Shown here piece by piece: positions 26,507 to 34,499 of a stretch of DNA of 39,065 nt. Source of the DNA: Sphingomonas bacterium. Its GTDB lineage: Bacteria; Pseudomonadota; Alphaproteobacteria; Sphingomonadales; Sphingomonadaceae. A model generated the notes under the pieces. That model saw only the letters and a list, made by a program, of their open reading frames with translations, did not search any database and was not told where the DNA came from. The position numbers and the translations under genes are program-made. The stretch spans positions 1 through 39,065 of the forward strand of contig NZ_JAQGLG010000195.1 in NCBI RefSeq assembly GCF_028292965.1. Direction: 5' to 3'. Every line of letters begins with the position of its first letter. The stretch's first letter is position 1.

Positions 26507-27342
26507 TCGGGGTAGTGCGGCTCACCGCGCTCGCGCAGCGCCTCGTAATGGACCAGCGCGGGCTCATCGGCGAACGGCGTCGGCTGCCCATCCCGGAATG
26601 CCCATTCACCCCGGTCGCAATCCTCGGCGCGCACATAGCCGTTGATGTAGAAGCGCCGTCGATGGGTCGAACGATTCTCGCCCGAACCATGGACGAGATA
26701 GGGGCTCCACAGCGCGAGGTCGCCCGGCGCCAGATCGAGATCGATCGCGCTGCCGGGTGAGAAGCCGGCCTCTTCCAGTACCGCATCGCTCATCGCGTTG
26801 CCGAGTACGTCCATCGATGTGTCGAGGCCGAGGTCGCCGCGCAAATGGCTGCCGGGGATGAAGCGCATGCCACCCGTCTCGCGATTGTGCGGGTCGATCG
26901 CCAGGCCGGTCTGGACATAGGAGGTGCCGAGATGGCGATAGGCCTCGACCGGGCGGCGGAAGCGCGAATCCTGATGCCAGGCGAAATCGCCGAGCGAGCC
27001 GGGCGCCTTCCAGTGCAGCTGGTTGATGATCTGTTTGAGGTCGCCGCCGAGCCAGTTCGCGAACAGGGCGGCGAAACGCGGGTCCTGCCGCACCCTGTTC
27101 AACACCGCTTGATGGTAGGATGGCCATTGCGCCATCCGTACCACCGGGGTGCCGTCGGCGCCGGATGTCACATTGTAGAAAAGGTTGCCGTGGCGGAAGC
27201 TGCGACCATGGGCGATGCCCTCGGCATGAACCTGATCGAAAGCCGCGCCGAGGTCTGCGATCTCTTCGGAGGAGAAGAAACCGCGGACGATGGCATAACC
27301 CTCGCGACGGTAATGTTCGTGTACGTCATCGAAGTCAGGCAT
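26503..27342 (-). CDS. Phytanoyl-CoA dioxygenase (PhyH) family protein
   Basis: Cytoplasmic Fe(II)/2-oxoglutarate-dependent oxygenase of 279 aa that would hydroxylate a small metabolite, releasing succinate and CO2. The iron triad is visible: H123 and D125 in AWHQDSRF and H218 in LVHGSGENRS, with downstream arginines (HRRRF) for 2-oxoglutarate. The start MPDFDDVHEHYRREGYAIVR is the usual family N-terminus and overlaps the symporter stop as ATGCCTGA; an in-frame ATG at 27369 after AAGGTGA is a fair alternative. Coupling to a glutamate-type symporter suggests it acts on an imported amino acid or dicarboxylate (inference). Confidence 0.88.
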   Translation of the reverse strand: MPDFDDVHEHYRREGYAIVRGFFSSEEIADLGAAFDQVHAEGIAHGRSFRHGNLFYNVTSGADGTPVVRMAQWPSYHQAVLNRVRQDPRFAALFANWLGGDLKQIINQLHWKAPGSLGDFAWHQDSRFRRPVEAYRHLGTSYVQTGLAIDPHNRETGGMRFIPGSHLRGDLGLDTSMDVLGNAMSDAVLEEAGFSPGSAIDLDLAPGDLALWSPYLVHGSGENRSTHRRRFYINGYVRAEDCDRGEWAFRDGQPTPFADEPALVHYEALRERGEPHYPD

Positions 27343-28576
27343 CGCGGGTCGACCTGTAGATTTCTTCATCGAGCTCACCTTCGAGGCGAGCGACCGTCGT
27401 CGCGACGGCGAGGTTGGCGCACACGCTCGGCACGGTGCGGGTCATGTCGAGCAGCCGGTCGAACGGCAGCACGAAACCGACCACCAACGCGGTCTGTTCG
27501 GGCGGCACGCCGACCGCCGACAGCACGGCGGCGAGCATGAACAACGAGGCGGAAGGCACCGGCGCGGTGGCGAACGCGGCCAGCGCGCCGGTCAGCAGGA
27601 CGAGGCCATAGACCGCCGGCGTCAGCGGCGTGCCGAAAGCCTGCAAAGCGAACATCGCCAGCAGTCCGACATACATCGCCGTGCCGTCCTTGCCGATGCT
27701 CGCGCCGAGCGGCAACACGGTCGAATAGACCGGGCGGGCGATGCCGAGGTTGTCGCCCGCGACGCGCATGCCGACCGGCAAGGTGGCGCCGCTCGATGCG
27801 GTCGAGAAACCGACGATCAGCGCGTCGATGATGCCATGGAAGAAGGGCAGCACCGGCAGTCGCGCGACGAGGCGCAGCAACAGGCTGTGCACCACGACCA
27901 TCTGGATCAACGAGCCGATCACTACCGCCAGTGCGAGCCAGCCGACATGAATGAACACCGCGGCGCCATTGGCAGCGACGGCGTTGGCGATCAACGCGAA
28001 CACCCCGAACGGCGTCGCCTCCATCACGATCGTCACCAGCTTGAGCAGCACCGACGAGGTCGACTGGAGCAGGTTAGCAAAGGGCTTGCCCGGCTCACCA
28101 GCGACCACGGTCGCGATGCCGATCATGATCGCGACAAAGATCAGCGCGAGCATGTCGCCCTTGGCCAGCGCCTCGACGATGTTGAGCGGGATAATGCCGA
28201 TCAATTGGTCGTAGGGCTTGACCGGCGGCCCCAACGGATGTGGCGCGGCGGTGCCGAGCGGTGCGCCCACGCCGGGATGAAGCAGCATCGCGACGATGAT
28301 CCCGACCGACACCCCGATGAAGGTGGTCAGCGCGAACAGGCCGACCGTGCGCCCGCCCAACCCGCCGAGCCGCTTGGGGTCGCCGAGCGTGGTGATACCC
28401 GATGCGATCGTGACCAGCACGATCGGCGCGACCAGCATGCGGATCGCGCGGACGAACAGATCGCCCATGAACGCCACTGCCGGCGTCGCGGAAGGCCAGA
28501 CCAGCGCGAAGATCAGGCCGAGCGCGAGCGCGCCGAGCACCCGCTGCCATAAGGGGATGGCGAACCAGCGACGCAT
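27335..28576 (-). CDS. Dicarboxylate/amino acid:cation symporter (GltP/DctA family), copy 1
   Basis: Inner-membrane Na+ or H+ coupled carrier of about 413 aa for glutamate, aspartate or C4-dicarboxylates. The family re-entrant loop 1 is GFSTASSGATLPVGM, the TM7 element reads GKDGTAMY (NMDGT in typical members), and the TM8 region reads FDRLLDMTRTVPSVCANLA. ATG 28576 was preferred to the GTG one codon upstream. It lies 136 bp after the deacylase gene, with a REP-like element between, and overlaps the dioxygenase gene. In this context import of D- or L-glutamate is the best guess. Confidence 0.9.
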   Translation of the reverse strand: MRRWFAIPLWQRVLGALALGLIFALVWPSATPAVAFMGDLFVRAIRMLVAPIVLVTIASGITTLGDPKRLGGLGGRTVGLFALTTFIGVSVGIIVAMLLHPGVGAPLGTAAPHPLGPPVKPYDQLIGIIPLNIVEALAKGDMLALIFVAIMIGIATVVAGEPGKPFANLLQSTSSVLLKLVTIVMEATPFGVFALIANAVAANGAAVFIHVGWLALAVVIGSLIQMVVVHSLLLRLVARLPVLPFFHGIIDALIVGFSTASSGATLPVGMRVAGDNLGIARPVYSTVLPLGASIGKDGTAMYVGLLAMFALQAFGTPLTPAVYGLVLLTGALAAFATAPVPSASLFMLAAVLSAVGVPPEQTALVVGFVLPFDRLLDMTRTVPSVCANLAVATTVARLEGELDEEIYRSTRDA

Positions 28577-28596
28577 CACGCGCCTTGATCCTTAAT

Positions 28597-28692
28597 CGTC
28601 ATGCCGGACTTGTTCCGGCATCCACGGTGCCGCGCAACCAGCGGCGTGAGAGCTCGCGGCCCAGTGGACCCCGGAACAAGTCCGGGGTGACG
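28597..28692. repeat. REP-like inverted repeat between deacylase and symporter genes
   Basis: Two arms of about 32 bases (28597-28628 and 28661-28692) are inverted copies with a few substitutions. Each carries an inner palindrome around CCGGACTTGTTCCGG. The sequence differs from the repeat at 20438-20540, so it represents a second repeat family. It sits within a run of co-directional genes, where it could reduce read-through or stabilise the upstream mRNA end. Confidence 0.8.
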
Positions 28693-28712
28693 GAGGGGGT
28701 GGGTGGCAATGG

Positions 28713-30284
28713 TCACGAACGACAGCTACCGGGTGTCGGCGTGTGCGGTAAGGCACGCCCGGCGGCGCGGCCGGTCATCTTGCCGGCATCGACGGCAGGC
28801 ACGCCGTTGACGAGCACAGTCTGGACACCCGCCGCAAGCAAGGTCGGCGCCTCATAGGTAGCGCGCGGCGCATAGCTTTTGGGATCGAACACCACGACAT
28901 CGGCGAAGGCGCCTGCCTTGAGATGCCCCCGCCCGGCCAGATGGAACCAGTCGGCGGTCACGGACGAGCTGCGTTCGATGAATTCGCGCAGCGTCAGCAC
29001 ATGGTCGGCGACGACATATTTGGCGTATTTGCGCGCGAAGGTGGCGTACATGCGCGGATGGCCGCCCGAAGCGTCGGAATCGGTCATCACCCAGGGCTGG
29101 CGCATGAAGGCCGCGATATCGGCCTCGCTCTGGTTGAACGATACCGTGCCCGAATCTCCGAGGCGGATCGCGGCGATCGCCGCGGCGACCGGGTCCACGC
29201 CCATCGCCTTCGCCACGGCCGACAGGCGCTGGTTGCGGTATTTGCCCTCGACAATCAGCAGCGAGTCCGGCCCGCCGCGACGACGCATATTCTCGGCGAT
29301 ATCGGCGTGCAGCTTCGTCGCGAGGCTGGGATCGTCAAGGCGCTTGAGCAATGCCTGCCGGCCGCCATCCTGCGCCCAGAGGGGAACCAGGGAGGCGACA
29401 AGGCTCGTGCCGCTGGCCGACCAGGGATATTGGCTCGCGGTGACATCGAGGCCGGCGGCGCGCGCCGCTTCGATCTTCGCGATCACCTCCGGGCCCTTGC
29501 CCTGCAGATCCACACCGAGCGCCTTGATGTGTGAGATATGCACCGGGATATGCGCGTCGCGCGCAATCTGGATCGCCTCGTCGATCGCCGCGAGCAGGCC
29601 GATATTGTAGCTCGATTCGTCGCGGATATGGCTGTCGTAATAGCCGCCATATTTTGCCGCCTCGGCCGACAGCGCGACGACCTCATCGGTCTTCGAAAAA
29701 CTCTGCGGGGCGTAGAACAGCCCGGTCGAAAGCCCGAGCGCGCCCTGGCACATCGCGGTCGCGACCATCGTCTTCATCCGCGCCAGCTCGCCGGACGTCG
29801 GATCACGCTTGTCCGCGCCGACCACCGCCGAGCGGATCGTGCCGAAGCCGGTATAGGTCGCATAGTTGATGCCGACCGGCTTCGCCCTGGCGCCGTTCAG
29901 CACCTTGGCGACATCGATCGCGCCGCCGCCGTCATTGCCGATGAAGGCGGTGGTCACGCCTTGCATGAGGAACATCGGGATCAGCCGGCGCTGCGGGTCG
30001 GCCGAGGCCAGGTCCCCGCCCATATGGGTGTGCGGATCGATGAAGCCGGGCGCGACGATCATGCCATGCGCGTCGATCGTGCGGGTCGCGCGGACCGTCA
30101 GATGCCGGCCGACCGCGACGATGTGGTCGCCGCTGATCGCGACATCGCCGGTGAACGGCGCGTCCGATCCGGTATAGACCGTGCCGCCCCTGATCAGCAG
30201 GTCGACGCCCTTTGGCGCGGCGCTCGCACCCAGTGTCAGGCCGGCGACCGCCGTGGCGGCCAGCATCCGCGCGATCATGCGCAT
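28713..30284 (-). CDS. Exported N-acyl-D-amino-acid deacylase (D-aminoacylase family)
   Basis: Amidohydrolase-superfamily enzyme of 523 aa that removes the acyl group from N-acyl-D-amino acids. A signal peptide ends near ASA/A (residue 22), so it should work in the periplasm. The metal pair is H85-T-H87 in GFIDPHTHMGG. YYDSHIRDES and IPVHISHIKALG supply the later histidines, with QGALGLSTGLFY between. The position where classic D-aminoacylases carry the zinc-binding Cys (GNCG) reads GND118GG. The start at ATG 30284 has GGGGAA four bases upstream and overlaps the dgcA-like gene by 10 bp. Freed D-glutamate could feed the genes immediately upstream (inference). Confidence 0.9.
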   Translation of the reverse strand: MRMIARMLAATAVAGLTLGASAAPKGVDLLIRGGTVYTGSDAPFTGDVAISGDHIVAVGRHLTVRATRTIDAHGMIVAPGFIDPHTHMGGDLASADPQRRLIPMFLMQGVTTAFIGNDGGGAIDVAKVLNGARAKPVGINYATYTGFGTIRSAVVGADKRDPTSGELARMKTMVATAMCQGALGLSTGLFYAPQSFSKTDEVVALSAEAAKYGGYYDSHIRDESSYNIGLLAAIDEAIQIARDAHIPVHISHIKALGVDLQGKGPEVIAKIEAARAAGLDVTASQYPWSASGTSLVASLVPLWAQDGGRQALLKRLDDPSLATKLHADIAENMRRRGGPDSLLIVEGKYRNQRLSAVAKAMGVDPVAAAIAAIRLGDSGTVSFNQSEADIAAFMRQPWVMTDSDASGGHPRMYATFARKYAKYVVADHVLTLREFIERSSSVTADWFHLAGRGHLKAGAFADVVVFDPKSYAPRATYEAPTLLAAGVQTVLVNGVPAVDAGKMTGRAAGRALPHTPTPGSCRS

Positions 30285-31270
30285 GTCGTTCCCCAAAATC
30301 CAGGTGCCGGCGGGAGCATATAACCATGATCGTCGCGCACGCCGCCGTCGCGATCCTCCTTGAGCCAGATCGGGCCGTCAAGGTCGACGAAATCGCTCAT
30401 CCTGGCGATATGCAGCGCCGGCGCGATCGAAAGCGACGAACTGACCATGCAGCCGGTCATCAACCCCAGCCCCCGCGCCCGCGCCGCCTTGGCCAACTCG
30501 AGCGCTTCGGTCAGGCCACCGGTCTTGTCGAGCTTGACATTGACCACCTGATAGCAGCGCGCGATGCGCTCCAGATCCTCGGCGACATGCAGCGATTCAT
30601 CGGCACAGATCGGCACGCGCGGTGTGAAGCCTTCGAGCCAGCCATCCTCGGCCGCCGGCACGGGCTGCTCGAGCAGGTCGACCCGCAGTTCGACCAGCAG
30701 ATCCTGCATGCCCCTGACCAGCGCCTCGTCCCAGCTCTCATTGGGATCGACTATCAGCTTCGCGTCCGGCGCCGCGGCGCGGACCGCACGCAGGCGCGCT
30801 TCGCAATCCTCGGCATTGACCTTGACCTTGAGCAGCGGCGCGTCGGCGATCTCGGCGGCCATCGCGGCCATCACCTCGGGTGTATCGATGACGATGGTCA
30901 GCGCGCTGGCCAGCCGGGTCGGCGCCGGAGCGCCGATCATCGCGGCGACATCGCGACCCGCGAGCCGCGCTTCCAGGTCCCACATCGCACAATCGACGGC
31001 ATTGCGTGCGGCGCCCGGCGGCAACAGGGTCGCGAGCGCGGCACGGTCCGCGCCCGCCTCGATCGCCGGCCTTACCGCCTCGATCGCCGCGATCGCGCTT
31101 TCGATGGTCTCGCCATAGCGCGGATAAGGCGCACCCTCCCCGCGTCCCCGCATACTGCCCTCGCCCAGCGTCACCATGATCACGTCGGCGGCGATCTTCT
31201 CGCCGCGCGCGATCCGGAACGGGCGGGTCAGTGCGAAGCGGTCGTGCTGGACTTGGAGGGTGCGAGGCAT
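30275..31270 (-). CDS. dgcA: Enolase-superfamily epimerase, DgcA/dipeptide-epimerase-like
   Basis: 331-aa cytoplasmic enzyme of the muconate-lactonising subgroup that inverts the alpha carbon of an acidic amino-acid derivative. Two activities are known: L-Ala-D/L-Glu epimerase and N-acetyl-D-glutamate racemase (DgcA). Catalytic and metal residues are K148-x-K150 (LKVKVN), D175 (VDPNES), E201 (LLEQP), D224 (CADES) and K246 (NVKLDKTGG). ATG 31270 gives the family N-terminus and makes a 43-bp overlap with the dgcN-like gene, so the two are tightly coupled. The adjacency to a DUF1611 protein favours the DgcA role; dipeptide epimerase would suit muropeptide breakdown equally well. Confidence 0.87.
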   Translation of the reverse strand: MPRTLQVQHDRFALTRPFRIARGEKIAADVIMVTLGEGSMRGRGEGAPYPRYGETIESAIAAIEAVRPAIEAGADRAALATLLPPGAARNAVDCAMWDLEARLAGRDVAAMIGAPAPTRLASALTIVIDTPEVMAAMAAEIADAPLLKVKVNAEDCEARLRAVRAAAPDAKLIVDPNESWDEALVRGMQDLLVELRVDLLEQPVPAAEDGWLEGFTPRVPICADESLHVAEDLERIARCYQVVNVKLDKTGGLTEALELAKAARARGLGLMTGCMVSSSLSIAPALHIARMSDFVDLDGPIWLKEDRDGGVRDDHGYMLPPAPGFWGTTCA

Positions 31271-32262
31271 AGCAGTTCGTCGAGGATCGCCTCGACGCCA
31301 AAGGCGATCGGATCGGTGCACGGCAGGCCGAGCTCATCCTCGATCCGGGCGCACAACTGGCGCGCCGCGAAGGGCTCCATGCGCGAGCTGTTGAGGCACA
31401 CGCCGACCGCACGAACATTCGGGCTGGTCAGGCGCGCGACCTGGAGATTGGCGGCAAGACACTCCGCCAGATCGGGCAGGGCCCGGCCGGGAATGCCGCG
31501 CATATATTCGCGTACCGGGTCATGGCACATCACCAGCGCCTCGGGCTGCGCCCCATGCAGCAGGCCGGTCGACACCCCGGCAAAGCTCGGGTGGTACAGC
31601 GAGCCCTGGCCCTCGATCACGTCCCAGCCATCGTCGGTCCGCGCCGGGGCGAGCACCTCGATCGCGCCGGAGATGAAGTCGGCGACCACCGCATCGACGG
31701 GCACGCCTGCACCCGCGACGAGGATACCGGTCTGGCCCGTGGCGCGAAAATCGGCCTTGATGCCGCGCGCCTTGAGGCCTTCGGCCAGCGCCAGCGAGGC
31801 GTACATCTTGCCGACCGAGCAATCTGTGCCGACGGTCAGCAGCCGATGCCCGGCCCGGGCATAGCCATTGCCGACCGGCAGATTCGTCGGCGGCTCGCGC
31901 ACATCGAACAGTTGCAGCCCATGCTCGCGGGCGAGATCGGCGAGGCGTGGCACATCGCGCAGCCGCTGATGCAGGCCGGCGGCGATATTCATCCCCGCCT
32001 CCAGCGCGGCGGCGGCGTCATCGACCAGCACGGCATCCATGACGCCGCCCTGATTGGCGATGCCGAGCACCAGGGTGCGTGCGCCGGCGGCCGCGGCCTC
32101 GGCGATGGTCAGCCGCGGCAGGCCGAGCGTCAGCGTACAATCGTCGTGACGGAACTCGCCGACGCAATCGTCCGGGCGAAACGCCGCAAGGCCGCGCGAG
32201 GTCTTGATTCCGGCAAAGTCGGTGCTGCTGCCGAGGTAGAGGAGGAAGGGTGCAGGTATCAT
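31228..32262 (-). CDS. dgcN: DUF1611 protein, DgcN-like D-glutamate N-acetyltransferase
   Basis: 344-aa cytoplasmic protein of the DUF1611 family. A member called DgcN was shown in marine bacteria to acetylate D-glutamate, which DgcA then racemises to N-acetyl-L-glutamate (recalled literature). Visible features are the N-terminal Rossmann-like half (RTLVLGIANQGG), a P-loop-like GTDCSVGKM (145-153) opening the second half, and DVIEGQGSLYHPSFAGVS. ATG 32262 is chosen as the first sensible family start; it lacks a Shine-Dalgarno but follows a -10-like TACCAT by seven bases. It is 69 bp after the lysR gene and overlaps the dgcA-like gene. Confidence 0.85.
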   Translation of the reverse strand: MIPAPFLLYLGSSTDFAGIKTSRGLAAFRPDDCVGEFRHDDCTLTLGLPRLTIAEAAAAGARTLVLGIANQGGVMDAVLVDDAAAALEAGMNIAAGLHQRLRDVPRLADLAREHGLQLFDVREPPTNLPVGNGYARAGHRLLTVGTDCSVGKMYASLALAEGLKARGIKADFRATGQTGILVAGAGVPVDAVVADFISGAIEVLAPARTDDGWDVIEGQGSLYHPSFAGVSTGLLHGAQPEALVMCHDPVREYMRGIPGRALPDLAECLAANLQVARLTSPNVRAVGVCLNSSRMEPFAARQLCARIEDELGLPCTDPIAFGVEAILDELLCLAPSKSSTTASH

Positions 32263-32269
32263 CGTCACG

Positions 32270-32296
32270 ATGGTACGCGCGCCGCCCCGTTCACAA
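32270..32296 (-). promoter_or_regulatory. Possible internal leaderless promoter of the dgcN-dgcA genes
   Basis: On the minus strand TTGTGA, a short 15-base spacer and TACCAT, then seven bases to the ATG of the dgcN-like gene. The short spacer makes this weak; it would allow the regulator upstream to control the enzymes separately. Confidence 0.25.
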
Positions 32297-32331
32297 GGCA
32301 TAATGAGTGCACGCGCGGCCATAGCCTCGCT

Positions 32332-33216
32332 TTATGGCGTGTCGATCACCTGGGCGAGCGTCTTGAGGAAATCGGTCGCCAGCGCGGTCGGCGGTCGGTT
32401 GAGCAGGAACATGGCGTGGACGTCGAAGGTGATCTGCGGCTTGAGCGGCCGCATCGCCATGCCCGGCGCCAGTGCCGCCTGCGCGGTGAAGCTGTCGACC
32501 ACCGTCATGCCGACGCCCAGCCGCACCAGCGTCGCCGCGATATGGAAGGTGCGCGCCGACACCACCTCATCCAGCTCGATCTCGAGGCGGCCCAGTTCCT
32601 GGGTGAACAACTGCCCGATCGGCCCGCTGGCCGCGACGGTGATGAAGCGCTGTCCGCGCAGGCATTCCAGCTCGAGCCGCGGCGGCGCGTCGGGCATGTC
32701 CTGCTCGCGGTACAGCGCGACCAGTTCGCCCTCGCCGAGCCAGCGATGGCCGAGCGGGGCGGCCGGCGGCACCTCATAGGCGATCGCGACATCGGTCTCG
32801 CGCTCGTAGAGCTTGCGCAGCAGATCGTCGTGATGGACCGTCTGGAGGTCGAACTTCACATTGGGATGGGCGCGCAGGAAGCGCGACACCGCCACCGGCA
32901 CGGCATCGAGCGCCAGCGAAGGCAGCGCCGACAGCCGCAGCGTGCCACCGGTGCCGCGCCGCAGGTTCCGCCCCGCCTCGCGCAACGCATAGACCCGGTC
33001 CTGGATCTCGCGCACCTCGGTGAACAGGATATGCGCGTCCTCGGTCGGCACCAGCCGCCCGGCGGTGCGCTGGAACAGCGGGAAGCCGAGCAGCGATTCG
33101 GCGTGGCGCAACGTCTTCGACACCGAAGGCTGGGAGATGTTGAGTGCGCGCGCCGCGCCGCTGACCGAGCCATTGACATAGACCGCGTGGAAAATCTCGA
33201 TGTGACGCAGGTTCAT
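32332..33216 (-). CDS. LysR-family transcriptional regulator
   Basis: 294-aa DNA-binding regulator. The winged helix-turn-helix is at the N-terminus (about 1-60), with [20 protein letters not shown] and [15 protein letters not shown] as expected for LysR. The remaining 200 residues form the effector-binding domain. Its start codon overlaps the stop of the beta-lactamase-fold hydrolase (ATGA), and the dgcN-like gene follows after 69 bp, so it is embedded in the operon and not divergent from it. A plausible effector is D-glutamate or N-acetylglutamate, and a plausible target is the divergent promoter region at 34383-34499 (both inference). Confidence 0.93.
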   Translation of the reverse strand: MNLRHIEIFHAVYVNGSVSGAARALNISQPSVSKTLRHAESLLGFPLFQRTAGRLVPTEDAHILFTEVREIQDRVYALREAGRNLRRGTGGTLRLSALPSLALDAVPVAVSRFLRAHPNVKFDLQTVHHDDLLRKLYERETDVAIAYEVPPAAPLGHRWLGEGELVALYREQDMPDAPPRLELECLRGQRFITVAASGPIGQLFTQELGRLEIELDEVVSARTFHIAATLVRLGVGMTVVDSFTAQAALAPGMAMRPLKPQITFDVHAMFLLNRPPTALATDFLKTLAQVIDTP

Positions 33217-34376
33217 CGCGTGCCCCTCGCCAGCATTTCCTCGGCCGGACTATAGGCCGAATTGGCCGCGCGCGGCTGCGCCGGCACGTCGGTGGCGAAA
33301 TAGGCCACCCCGGTGCGCGTGGCGAGATCGATCCACAGTCCTGACTTGAGACCATAGGCATCGCCGGCATGGCCGAAACGGCGATGACCGTCGCCGAACG
33401 GATCGTCGCGGCAGCCGTTCGCCTGTGTGGCGAGGAACGTCACCGCCAGGCCATAGCTGCAGGTAAAGCCGTCATCGGTAACGCCATTGGCCCCTGCCCC
33501 GCTCTCGCCGTTGGAAATCCATTGCGGCGATTCGAGCAGCGAGATCGATTGCGGGGTCAACAGCCGCACGCCATCGACCTGGCCATCGCCGAGAAACAGA
33601 CGCCCGATTTTTGCCAGGCCGCGCATCGAAATGCGCAAGCCGCCTTGCGGCGCGAAAGTCGCACCGTTCACGCCCGCCCGCCAGCGCGTCAGGTCGCAGC
33701 TGCCATCGCTCGCCGGCGTCACCGGACAGGCCGGCATCGCGCCATGATTGTCGTCGCGCACCGCCTTGCCATCGCGATATTGCACCACGGCTCGCGCCGC
33801 CGTCGCCGGGGTGCAGGTCGCCCAGTTATAGCACGCGTCCAGCTTGAGCGGCGCCAGTACCAGCCGCTGCATCAGCCGGTCGAAACGCTCGCCGGTGGCG
33901 CGCTCCATCACCGCGGCGATCACCGGGAAGTTGAAATTGGTATAGTGGAACCAGCTCCCCGGCGCGTGCGCCGCATCCCACGCCTTGGGATCGGCCAGTA
34001 TCGCATGCATGTCGGCATCGAGCGGCAGGACATAGTCGATAGTGTCGGTCAGACTCGACCGGTGCGACAGCAGCAGGCGCAGCGTGATCGGCGCATCGGG
34101 AAAGGCCGGGTTGCGCAGGCGCCAGCCGAGCAAGGTCGATACATCGGCATCGAGGTCGAGCTTGTGCTGCTCGACCAGCCGCAGCACCGCGATGGAGACG
34201 ACCAGCTTGGAGATCGAGGCGATCCGCGCCGGACCGTTGATGGTGACCCGACGGTTGGCGGCGATATCGGCCAGCCCGGTGGCGTGGGCCGAGGTCTCGC
34301 CATGCCGGTCGAAAGTGACGCGAACGGTCGCGAGCGGTTGCGCCGCGGCAGCAAGGGCGAGGATGGGGAGGAACAT
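33213..34376 (-). CDS. Exported beta-lactamase-fold serine hydrolase
   Basis: 387-aa member of the class C beta-lactamase/PBP-like family. It has a short hydrophobic N-terminus ([15 protein letters not shown]) consistent with export. The active site shows S54-x-x-K57 (ASISK), YTNFN as the Y-x-N motif and HAGD replacing KTG. Extra cysteine pairs (CYNWATC, and CPVTP with GSCDL) suggest disulphides and support a periplasmic location. I chose ATG 34376, six bases after a -10-like TAGGTT; ATG 34382 is in frame but touches that box. Likely activities are D-aminopeptidase, DD-peptidase or esterase. Its place at the head of the D-glutamate operon favours a D-amino-acid peptide substrate (inference). 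Confidence 0.85.
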   Translation of the reverse strand: MFLPILALAAAAQPLATVRVTFDRHGETSAHATGLADIAANRRVTINGPARIASISKLVVSIAVLRLVEQHKLDLDADVSTLLGWRLRNPAFPDAPITLRLLLSHRSSLTDTIDYVLPLDADMHAILADPKAWDAAHAPGSWFHYTNFNFPVIAAVMERATGERFDRLMQRLVLAPLKLDACYNWATCTPATAARAVVQYRDGKAVRDDNHGAMPACPVTPASDGSCDLTRWRAGVNGATFAPQGGLRISMRGLAKIGRLFLGDGQVDGVRLLTPQSISLLESPQWISNGESGAGANGVTDDGFTCSYGLAVTFLATQANGCRDDPFGDGHRRFGHAGDAYGLKSGLWIDLATRTGVAYFATDVPAQPRAANSAYSPAEEMLARGTR

Positions 34377-34382
34377 GGCCAT

Positions 34383-34412
34383 AACCTAGCCCTATGGGGC
34401 GCCACCGCACAA
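34383..34412 (-). promoter_or_regulatory. Candidate leaderless promoter of the hydrolase-lysR-dgcN operon
   Basis: On the minus strand TTGTGC, an 18-base spacer and TAGGTT, then six bases to ATG 34376. The -35 overlaps one arm of an inverted repeat (34410-34416/34450-34456). Confidence 0.4.
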
Positions 34413-34456
34413 TGGCTGGCGCAACTTGCCCCCGATGCAGAATCTGCTTGCCATTG
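34410..34456. promoter_or_regulatory. Operator-like inverted repeats in the divergent promoter region
   Basis: CAATGGC at 34410-34416 and its exact inverse at 34450-34456 enclose an inner palindrome, GCAGAATCTGC (34437-34447). The region lies between the hydrolase-lysR operon and the second symporter. Length and placement suit a LysR-type site, though seven-base arms can arise by chance. Confidence 0.3.
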
Positions 34457-34499
34457 GCGACGATACCCGGTCGCTTGGCGTCATAACGCGGGGAAAGAC

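Noticed and set aside
30212..33255. Plus-strand open frames of 550 and 577 codons over the dgcA/dgcN/lysR genes
   Set aside because: Both are mirror frames of well-supported minus-strand genes; their translations are arginine/histidine/glutamine-rich without recognisable motifs.
33369..34499. N-terminal extension of the second symporter by about 375 codons
   Set aside because: The extension is antisense to the beta-lactamase-fold hydrolase; the true start at 34500 has a strong ribosome-binding site and the normal family N-terminus.
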